Assembly: GCA_001557505.1 (NCBI GenBank)
Contig: LSAX01000013.1
Span: 434,001-498,000, forward strand
Direction of reading: 5' to 3'
Origin: Reticulascus tulasneorum
Taxonomy: Eukaryota > Ascomycota > Sordariomycetes > Glomerellales > Reticulascaceae
Length of the DNA stretch: 64,000 nt
Notes under the pieces: generated by a model
The model's input: the letters and a program-made list of their open reading frames with translations, nothing else
Database searches by the model: none
What the model was told of the DNA's origin: nothing
Part shown: one piece after another, positions 56,478-64,000 of the stretch
Layout of the letters: each line of letters starts with the position of its first letter
Numbering within the stretch: the first letter of the stretch is position 1
Translations under genes and position numbers: made by a program

Positions 56478-57509
56478 TCAGCGAAAGCTGCTTATTGACT
56501 CCTTGGAGTGCGACTTGAAAAATGCCTCCACATCCTTGGGCTTGACAATCGGGTATCGAGAGGCGTGCGATAGCTTCAACCATGTCTTTCCACTTATCAT
56601 GTGAAATCTAACAAAGGCATCAGCTTGGGGCACTTCAAAAGACACGGAGGGAATCCTCACAGGTAATACATGGGCATCCATCGGTATGGATCTTCCGGGA
56701 CCTCTTGGTAAGTTGTAGTCATCTTGTTCTTCAAGTCGTCTAAAGAGCCGAGGCATTCCAGCTTGAGCTTCTCTCCGTAGACTCTCTCATATGCTTCGGC
56801 AACTTGTTTCACGGTTTTCTTGTCCCCAAGGACTCGAATGGTCATTAGCAGTGATTGGAAGAAACCGAAAACGGAGCTCACCATTCAAGAACCCGATGGC
56901 GCTAGGGTCCGCGGCGATCTCGGCAGTGAACACAGCTGCATCCGCGTAACTTGTCATCTCCATCGTCTCATCACCCGTTCCCCAATACTGGTACAGTTGC
57001 ACCTTCGGCTGGAAGCACGGATTGAACGGGCCCAGTACCATTTCCATGAATGCACCGTTCAACACGTGAACCGCCTTGATCTCACCACTCCTTTCCTTTT
57101 GCTCGAGGTATGCGTTGACATGTATCATGGGGTCCTTAGTTGGGTGGTCTCCGAGTTCCAAGCCGCGGTAATCGAAGGCCCAGTCGGAAGCAATGTACCT
57201 AGCCACCTTCTCATCAATGCAGGCATCGATAAGGGTCTTCTGGCCCTCGGTCATGAGCTCATTCTCCCCCAGGTAGCAGCACATGGCTACCTCGGCCCCC
57301 TTCAACGCCTGGCGGAGTGCACTCGTGTCGGAAGCTGATGCTTCGAATATCTTTACGTTCGGAGAGTCTCGGATGGCAGCATCCACTTTTTCGGGAGAGC
57401 GCGCGATGCCATGAATCTTGATCTGTGGGTAGTTTTCTAAAAGGTGCTTCGCAATGAGTGTAGCCAGTTTGCTATTCGCTCCAGCAATTGCTACAGTAGA
57501 CGCCGACAT
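56478..57509 (-). CDS. NmrA-like / isoflavone-reductase-like NAD(P)-binding protein
   Basis: Exons 56882-57509, 56661-56832 and 56478-56607 (minus) give 309 aa; both introns are GT-AG and phases match. The ATG at 57509 opens the dinucleotide-binding strand VAIAGANSKLA. Next come IHGIARSPEKV, the helix LRQALKGAEVAMCCYLG, RYIASDWAFDY and the C-terminal domain KKTVKQVAEAYERVYGEKL. This is the atypical SDR family that includes NmrA and isoflavone/phenylcoumaran reductases. Members either reduce small aromatics or sense the NAD(P) redox state. There is no clear active-site Tyr-x3-Lys. It is next to the OPT/regulator pair, which may hint at nitrogen regulation; that is inference. Confidence 0.85.
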
Positions 57510-57625
57510 TTTGATTTCGGTTAACGGGGATGATCTGTATATATATATAAGGTATATAGTTGGATAGGACGGGGTGATGATTTGGATGGACTGTTGTGTA
57601 GAGACCGAGGGCGTCCCTCGATTGC

Positions 57626-57634
57626 CTTTTATAC
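57626..57634 (-). promoter_or_regulatory. TATA box of the NmrA-like gene
   Basis: TATAAAAGG on the minus strand, about 117 bp before the ATG at 57509. A (TA)n stretch at 57538-57550 is nearer but less typical. Confidence 0.5.
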
Positions 57635-57763
57635 CTCCGCATGGCGGGATCAAGCCGCATACCGAAGGCAGTCCAGCATAGAATTTAATTATAAATCATT
57701 ATCAGCAGGATCCAGTCGACCAGTACATGTCGTTACACGGCTATTCGTGAGAGGTTGTATGCT

Positions 57764-58100
57764 AGGCGTCTAGAAGATGTTGACGAGTACGTGCCCAAAA
57801 GAGTACATAGTGGGGCCTCCACTTCTGAAGCGATTACGTGCCAAAAGAGGAAAGGCTTACCTAGCTGTAAGCTATAACGGAATTACATAGGTAGGTATAC
57901 CAACAAACCAGGCCAAATACCGATAGGTAGCCAGGCGTCTGGAAGATGTTTAACGAGTACGTGCCAAAAAGAGTAAATTGTGGGCCTCCATGAAAGGAGG
58001 CGAATACAACCCCAAAAGAGTACCTATACATAGGTTGTTAAAGCGGCAAAGCAAATCCTCAAGCGATTACGTGCCAAAAGAGGAATAGCGTAAGCTACCT
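57764..58100. repeat. Duplicated A-B module upstream of the NmrA-like gene
   Basis: Unit A (57764-57821 and 57933-57990) shares GGCGTCT.GAAGATGTT and GGGCCTCCA. Unit B (57827-57875 and 58060-58100) shares AAGCGATTACGTGCCAAAAG. The order is A-B-A-B with different spacers. ACGTGCCAAAAGAG also occurs inside A, so A and B share a core. Confidence 0.8.
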
Positions 58101-58587
58101 CGGAATCTAGCATTTGATGCGCGCATTTCATCCTATTATTACATGTTAATCTATACACCAAGGATCGCCTTCTTCGTGGGTGACCTAGTGCTCCTGCGGC
58201 TTTGGCCTGTCTTGAGGGGTGCGTTGCTTTCATAGAGCTCAACTTATAGATAGATCCTCGTGGAGCTCCGCAAGTCCGAGAGCCCAACGACGATAATCTA
58301 CATTGAGACGCGGGGAAATCCGACGCGGTGACAATCGGGTACATTCTAAATTCATCCTAAACTCGAAAGCAATTGCAACTTGAAATCGAAATACAAATAT
58401 GTTTAGCACCCCTCGAATTCTCAAACTTCCTCTTCGAACCGTCACGTCTGCCACGCATCTCTATCCAGCAGCTTATTGCTTCCCATGTATCCTGCCTCCT
58501 AAGTGCTAAGTAGTGAGAATCGAATAGCTACTTGTGTCTTCGAGACAAAGTGGATGTACCACGAGTAAAGCCCACCACAGATACACT
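57875..58587. other. Intergenic, ~0.7 kb, after the first A-B copies
   Basis: No ORF of recognised content. It holds second copies of the A-B repeat and the 3' end of the DM13-gene surroundings. Confidence 0.5.
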
Positions 58588-59127
58588 TCAGATCATCCAA
58601 GCGGTAAATATGGAGGCTGTGAAAAGGATCGCAGCCATCGCACCGTATGAGCCAGACAGGTTTGGTGCGACAGACGTTGGAGAGGGACTCGGCGAGGGCG
58701 ATGTGACCGAGCCAGAGGGCGGCTGTAGTGTTGCTTGGCCGAAGTTGGCAGAAAATCTCTCGCACCACAGGCCGAATGTTGTGAAGTCGGCAGTAGTCTT
58801 GCCAGCGTCCAGCTTGATTGTCAGGGTATCACTGGTCGACACCATAGTGACCTGAGTATTGGAAAGGCGAAAGCCGTTCTTAATCGAACCATCTGGCGCA
58901 CCCCACCAGTAGAGCGCTGGGGCGCTGGCGTCCTTGAGCTGGTAGTTGCTGATCATGACGGTTGTTGAGTCAATGACGGTGACTGTACCCTGGAGGCCGG
59001 CATCTAGTGACGAGAGAGTGCCTGACCAGCCGATCTTCTGTACACTTGGGTCACTGGTGTCACCAGAAACCAAGCTGGTGAAGGCTATTAAGCAGAGGAG
59101 GATGAGGGTAGCCGTCTTGCTGAACAT
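58588..59127 (-). CDS. DM13-domain secreted protein, probably GPI-anchored
   Basis: Intronless, 179 aa, ATG at 59127. A signal peptide runs to about residue 22 (LVSG|DTSD). The DM13-like domain spans about residues 33-130: GWSGTLSSLDAGLQGTVTVIDSTTVMISNYQL, then APALYWWGAPDG and a single Cys in GLWCERFSANFG. A Ser/Pro-rich linker and a C-terminal hydrophobic tail (AMAAILFTASIFTAWMI) after NLSGSYG suggest a GPI anchor. DM13 domains are thought to act in electron transfer or redox through a conserved Cys. The neighbour is a ferric reductase; a shared redox role at the cell surface is inference. Confidence 0.8.
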   Translation of the reverse strand: MFSKTATLILLCLIAFTSLVSGDTSDPSVQKIGWSGTLSSLDAGLQGTVTVIDSTTVMISNYQLKDASAPALYWWGAPDGSIKNGFRLSNTQVTMVSTSDTLTIKLDAGKTTADFTTFGLWCERFSANFGQATLQPPSGSVTSPSPSPSPTSVAPNLSGSYGAMAAILFTASIFTAWMI

Positions 59128-60053
59128 GATTTGTATTGGAAAGATGTGTGTGCAGAGTGTTAATGTAAGGTATGGTTAGATGTAGGAGAATTTCAGTGCG
59201 GTCGAGAGCAGGAAAAAGGTTATATGAGCGGTGGCTTTCAGTTTGTTAGACGGTGTTCCTAACAGACTTTGGAGGGAGATCGTGTCTTTATAGCTATCGT
59301 CTCACTGATCTCATAGACTGACTATCTGCATTCTACTGATTTGATTTATGAGCTCTAGGAATTACACAGAAGCGCGGGGGATAGATCCGCCAGATGAGAA
59401 CGTCATAGTCTCATAGGTACATTCATCTAAATTTCCTGATGCAAGATTCCAAGTCTCGGCGGGCGCTGTTCCATGTGTAGGTGGGACTGTGTCCCATCCT
59501 TAGTCGGATTATCATTGCGACCTAAAGAGGAAATTTTGATGAATGAACAACGGAAATTTATGTGGGGGCGGGCGGGCAGTGCTGATTCGCTGGCACACCG
59601 TGCCGCCCTTCATGGAATCAATTGATTCCACATACGCACGCCTGAATCCCTGGCCTAACAGATGGCGGAGGCTTATCAAAGACTAGGAAAAAGGTACTGA
59701 GCTCGCAGCATTCCATTCAGTGGTGGCTTTGCGGCTTTTGACTACGAGCAGTACTCGGAGGGGGCTCGAGATTGCAAGGTTGGTGTGCAACTCAGCCGGA
59801 CCTCTCTGGAACCGTTGAAATCGGAATTGTCATGTTTGACAGGGTGGCAGTGTAAGGATGGGAAAGCAGGCGAACCAAAGATCGAGACGGGGCGCTTGGT
59901 GGGAATACAAAGTTGTCGGTTGTCCTGGCTCGCTGGAGGTACGGCTTGGAAGAAAGCAATCGAACATCACTACTCAATCATCCGTACGAGCTACTAAAAC
60001 AATCTTCAATTAGTCTACTTCCTATCACTCTTTTCTGGCAATCGAGCACTATA
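59128..60053. promoter_or_regulatory. Divergent intergenic region between the DM13 and ferric reductase genes
   Basis: About 0.93 kb between two start codons, so it holds both promoters. No clear TATA box. GATA-type sites occur (for example CTTATCA near 59672), as expected for iron- or nitrogen-regulated genes, but such sites are common by chance. Confidence 0.5.
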
Positions 60054-61772
60054 ATGCAACCGATCCTGAAAGACCAGTACCTTGCGGCCAGAGCGTATTT
60101 CCTCTGCATTATCGCCGTCCTCTTCGTAGAAAGTGCTGTCCGTCTTCCAGCGTACATTCGGAACCTCCAACATCATGGTACGTTTATGCGATCGAGGAGG
60201 CTGAGAGTTTGATGAAAGGCAGAACTGAAAGTGTAAGGCCGGCCGTTTTTAAAATCCTCCTCAGGTCATTCGATTGCATATGTTGCATTGCACAAATTCC
60301 TAAGTCTCCCATCGCCGGCTCCTTTCATCACCGCACATCATGTCGCCGATTTCGTCCGGTTTGCGGTGTTCATCGGCCTCAACATTCTGTGGGGATGGAA
60401 CGATAACGAATTCACGACGGATTATAAGCTATATGGCTGGTTGACAATAGCCAACGGTGGGCTTGCGCTCCTGATGGCGGCACGCACCAACCTCTTCGCC
60501 ATCATCACACGGATCCCGTCGCCAATTCTGTTGATGTACCACCGCTGGATCGGCCTCGCGACCATGGTCCACGCAACCATCCACTTCGCCCTCAACACAC
60601 AGCATTACATCGCCACAAGTCAACTGGCCGACTCGTATTCCAACATGCGGATCCAGGTCGGTGTCATGGCCTGGCTGGCGCTGGCCCTAATGGCCGTTAC
60701 TTCCGTCGCATTCATCCGTCGCCGCTTCTTCGAGGCATTCTACTACTCGCACGCCTTGTTCTTCGTGTTCGTTGTCGGTGCCCTCCTCCATGCTACTAAC
60801 GGCCCGGAATTCCTCCTACCTGGCTTGTTGCTATGGGCTTGCGACCGATTCTTCCGCTTCTACCAAAACTTCCGCCCTATCACTGTGACTTCCGCACAGC
60901 AACACGAAGGCGGGGTCTTGAAAATTAAGTTCGAGGGCATGAAACCTCGACGGCCGGGGCAGATTACTTGGGTGCAGATTCCTGGTGTATCCTTCTTCAA
61001 CTGGCACCCGTTTACCATTGCATCTGCTCCTGGGGATAAGGACGCGACTGTTGCAATAAGAGGTCTGGGCGGCTACACGAAAAAGACACAGCGCCTGTTG
61101 ACAGACGGGGTTGCGGCACAGCTGACAGGAGACCTGGCCGAGGCGTCATCCCCTAACTCGATGCCTCTGCGCAAAAGTTCGACGGAGGCAGAACTCAAGG
61201 TGCGGCTGGATGGACCGCACGGTGTCGGCCGTGTCCTTTGGGGCGAGCATCCACTCACTGTGCTCATTGCCGGCGGCATTGGCATCACACCGGGCATCAG
61301 CATCTCTGGATACATCATCAAGCGTGCTGCATCGGTGGATGTTGCAACGCTGGGCGGTCGATCATGGCATATTCACCTGCTCTGGACGATGAGAGATATT
61401 CAAAATACGCAGTGGTTCATGGGTGAGCTGAGAAGCTTGCAAGCGCTTGCAGATGATCCTGCGGTTCCTGTAACATTGGACATATCGATCTATGTCACAG
61501 GTGGAGGCGCCGCGCGTGCAGGAAATCTCGAGACCGAAGAAGGACTTGTCCTGAATGAGAGAGCTAGCTACGATGGTCCCGGAGTGGTGAATTACGGGAG
61601 GCCGAATATGCTGAAGTGGTTTGAGAGCATAGCCATGGCACGGGAAGGGCTAGATGCAGTAGTGAACGCTTGCGGGCCGCGCAAACTGATTGATGATGCA
61701 CGAGAAGCGGCGTACAAGGTTAGCTCCACGAAGAGCATCTTTTATATCGAAGAGGAGAGCTTCGAATTCTAG
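60054..61772 (+). CDS. Ferric-chelate reductase (FRE-like, NOX-family flavocytochrome)
   Basis: Exons 60054-60177 and 60265-61772 give 543 aa; the intron is GT-AG, phase 1. An N-terminal helix is followed by the ferric-reductase transmembrane core with heme-binding His pairs (YHRWIGLATMVHATIHF and FYYSHALFFVFVVGALLHA). Then come the FAD-binding HPFTIAS, the NADPH-binding IAGGIGITPG, and a C-terminal IEEESFEF ending in Phe as in the family. It should move electrons from cytosolic NADPH through FAD and heme to extracellular Fe(III) or Cu(II). It is somewhat short (usual 550-700 aa), but all modules are present. Divergent from the DM13 gene. Confidence 0.92.
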
Positions 61773-62503
61773 ATAAACTGGCGGCGGTTGGGTATCGAAT
61801 ATGTGGCTATTCCCCTGATATCTTCTGTTTCCCCTTTTGTCTTCTCCTTTTCTGTCTTGTTTGGTTTGTTTGGTTTTGCTGTGATTCATTTCTCGTTTGA
61901 GATTAGCGCATAATTGCATTAGACTCTCCAACTACCTTTATTTTGCAACCCTACCTGGCATTAGGACGCTGAAAGAGATCTAGGCAGTCGGTGATCATCT
62001 AAATATGGGTGAAGTAAACCTGCTGCATCGCCACTCCAGTGGCCTTTGAGTTGAGGTCGTATGGTTCCTGGTGATCCGAGCTCCCCGAAAGTAGATGTCA
62101 CTCAACGGTGCAATCTGCACGGTCGCATTACACTGCACTGCATCCTTATTTCAGCTGGTGTGTAGCCCTGGCCCCCTGAGCGTCTTGTTTTGACTCAGGC
62201 TGCTCAACCTGGCTTAGGTTAAAGCAGCATTGATCCAGGCTGACTCAAGACAGCTCAGGCTCTCGGCCTAGAGAGGGAATTTCTTTGCTCAGTTTTCGGG
62301 TTATGCAATGTGCTGTTGCTTTCTTCAACATCTTATTAGAGGGCAGAGTACGAGTTTACTACGGTGCAGCATTCTCGGCCGCACACGTGCTTCCTCACAT
62401 GTTCTTAACACATATCCTTGCATCATTGGGACGAGCAATCAGACATTACAACGCGCTCCTCGGTATATGATTGCTAAACCGAACCAGCTCTTCCCTAGTC
62501 AAG
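61773..62503. other. Intergenic, 0.7 kb, with copy 2 of a dispersed repeat
   Basis: 62216-62324 is the second copy of the repeat at 54699-54806. No other feature seen. Confidence 0.6.
62216..62324 (+). repeat. Dispersed repeat, copy 2 (~109 bp)
   Basis: Diverged copy of 54699-54806, same orientation. Each copy lies upstream of a plus-strand gene. Confidence 0.8.
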
Positions 62504-63130
62504 ATGGAAAGCAAGCGGTTTGGAAAGGGAACCCGCAGAGCCATGCAGAAAGTATTTGCCACCGTGGAGATATTCGAAGCCAACCTCCTCGAATTGGAGA
62601 TCCTAAATCTCCTCGTCGTCCAATCCGTCCACAGCCATTTCAAAAACATCATCGCCGGATCTCCCACTCTGCAGCAAAAGCTTTTCTTTGCTCCCGCGCC
62701 GGCTCATTTCACGCCGGAATTGAACCCTGTCCTGGCTGCCATGTTTCCAGCGCTCTTCTCACTCGAGCGGCCCGCTAACCCAGCGCGTCTCCATGATCAA
62801 CGGGATGGGTTACTGGCAGTGTTACAGCACCAAGCCATTTGTGAGAGGACGGTGGGACTTCCTTTTTGGGCCTCTATCCGACGTTTAGATTCATCTCAAG
62901 CTGGCTCCGCTACTTGGCGATTCCTAGGGCTAGGCGACTGTATCATGCCCTGCTCTAAGATCTTACCTTGTCTCCAAGACTCGACCCAAGGTGTCCACAT
63001 TGTAAGACTGCGCTTCCTCCCCGTGCCCAAGCAATACGTTGATGTTTCTCGTCCTCTTCCCGCACTTCCCGCACTAATTAGTGGTCATTACAAAGTTGCT
63101 GATCCCGCCATGAGCTGGTTCTTTTCCTAA
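62504..63130 (+). CDS. F-box-like fungal protein
   Basis: Intronless, 208 aa, ATG at 62504. The N-terminal half has the shape of fungal F-box-like proteins: KVFATVEIFEANLLELEILNLLVVQSVHSHFKNIIAGSPTLQQKLFF followed by NPVLAAMFPALFS. F-box proteins recruit targets to SCF ubiquitin ligases. The conserved Leu-Pro of the classical F-box start is not kept, and the C-terminal half matches nothing I know. It may be a divergent member or one under decay. Confidence 0.5.
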   Translation: MESKRFGKGTRRAMQKVFATVEIFEANLLELEILNLLVVQSVHSHFKNIIAGSPTLQQKLFFAPAPAHFTPELNPVLAAMFPALFSLERPANPARLHDQRDGLLAVLQHQAICERTVGLPFWASIRRLDSSQAGSATWRFLGLGDCIMPCSKILPCLQDSTQGVHIVRLRFLPVPKQYVDVSRPLPALPALISGHYKVADPAMSWFFS

Positions 63131-63139
63131 TATCATACA

Positions 63140-64000
63140 ATGTCACAAGTACCCATCGACGCGGTCAGCGTGGTTGTTGGTGTGCTAATCTATTCCGTCG
63201 TCGGGTGGATCTGTACCGCTTTGCTCATATGGTTGACCTGGACTCATAGCGAAAGGCTAAGCTGTCCGTGCTTCCAAATCTAATCACATAATAACGTGCC
63301 GACCTCTTTTCAGACGTTGCTTGTATCGCGTACTTCATACTTTTTAGCACCACGGGATCGATTATTCAACAATCCCACGTCATCCACATTTATAAAGATG
63401 TCGTCATTGCGGAAGGACACGAAGGACAAGCCTCATAACCCGGAACTGGCGATTTCTAGTGGATCTATCGGAATGGACTTGGTCCTGTACTACATACGTA
63501 GGTGATCTGAGAGTTCTGCTCTGGTATGGTTCTCATAACGACGGCAGAGTACTATTCCTAGAGTGTGGAGGCAACGTTTGTCATGTTTTGGTAAGCTCTG
63601 CCCCTGAGCCACATGATTATCCAGTCCCGACGCTTTCCTACACAGGGCGATACAGCTTGTACAGTCCGTGTATGGCCTTTCTGCCAGGCCTCGACTCAAG
63701 TGTCCGCTCAAGATCCTCAACAAAGCGGAAAAGATCATCTCAGTTTTGTTCCCACTGATTGCCATCACAAGTCTCCAGTCCGAACAAGTGCAACGCAGTT
63801 TTGTAGCGTTCATTCTGCTGGCAGATTTGCCTTGTAAGAACCCTGGACTTTACCGCCGACCAAGAAGATGCATACCTGCGACCTATTGATGCTGAGCTTA
63901 GCCATTGGGGTGGTTGCAACGCTGTCTATTCTTGGCAGGTATATAAGCTCCAGAAGAAAGCTATAGAAATGGAGTGTCGGTTACGGACAAACGGGGCAAT
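63140..64000 (+). pseudogene. Multi-pass membrane-protein gene, frame-broken, partial at the window end
   Basis: ATG at 63140, then a helix AVSVVVGVLIYSVVGWICTALLIWL. A later exon-like segment (63300-63440) has VACIAYFILFSTTGSII. A third (about 63680-63850) has KIISVLFPLIAITSL and SFVAFILLADLP; a fourth (63880-63960) has LSLAIGVVATLSILGRYISSRRK. The segments lie in different frames. Some junctions could be introns (GTAAGA at 63834), but a stop at 63425-63440 and one after RRKL are not explained. Probably a damaged gene for a 5-7 helix membrane protein. Family unknown, and the 3' end may lie beyond the window. Confidence 0.35.

Noticed and set aside
1..64000. CRISPR array, bacterial operon or phage element
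   Set aside because: No regularly spaced repeats; introns and gene families are those of a filamentous fungus.

Overview
The window is nuclear DNA of a filamentous ascomycete. Genes carry short introns of about 45-100 bp with GT(A/G)AGT donors and (C/T)AG acceptors, and several families present are typical of Pezizomycotina: HET-domain proteins, Zn2Cys6 regulators, fungal APH-fold kinases, a Clr5-ankyrin protein, a DUF8021-like secreted protein and an OPT transporter. The streptogrisin-like serine protease resembles the chymotrypsin described in the insect pathogen Metarhizium. Together with the chitinase and secreted enzymes this points to Sordariomycetes, probably Hypocreales, and perhaps an invertebrate-associated species. 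That placement is inference, because no marker gene is present.

Layout. 1-6.5 kb is a secreted-enzyme block: the 3' end of an astacin-like metalloprotease, a six-exon GH18 chitinase (-), and an SGNH hydrolase (+) divergent from it. 6.7-16.9 kb is an allorecognition/immunity-like block: a HET gene with a nonsense codon and a frameshift, a second HET gene scattered over three frames, and an intact 1531-residue Clr5-ankyrin protein. 17.1-20.3 kb has an intact GFO/IDH/MocA oxidoreductase and a frame-broken APH-fold kinase. 22.1-25.9 kb has a DUF8021-like secreted protein and a type II membrane protein with a fucose-lectin-like ectodomain. 25.9-29.5 kb is gene-poor with repeats and a decayed coding relic. 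29.5-40.4 kb holds the streptogrisin-like protease, a secreted amidohydrolase, a Zn2Cys6 regulator, an SDR, a damaged regulator-like gene and an intact APH-fold kinase. After an AT-rich block (40.6-40.9 kb) come a large HET protein, small membrane proteins, a frameshifted Est1-type protein and another membrane protein. 51.7-57.5 kb is a compact OPT transporter / Zn2Cys6 regulator / NmrA-like reductase group. 58.6-63.1 kb has a DM13 GPI-type protein, a ferric reductase and an F-box-like protein. The window ends in a damaged membrane-protein gene.

Function. Several genes look outward-facing: proteases, chitinase, esterase-like enzyme, oligopeptide uptake, ferric reduction and DM13. They are interleaved with self/non-self and signalling genes. 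Several members of the fast-evolving families (two HET genes, one APH, an Est1-type gene, a regulator) are broken while neighbouring enzymes are intact, as expected of an accessory compartment. Exon joins below were checked by hand for splice consensus and reading phase. Family calls rest on motif recognition without database searches.
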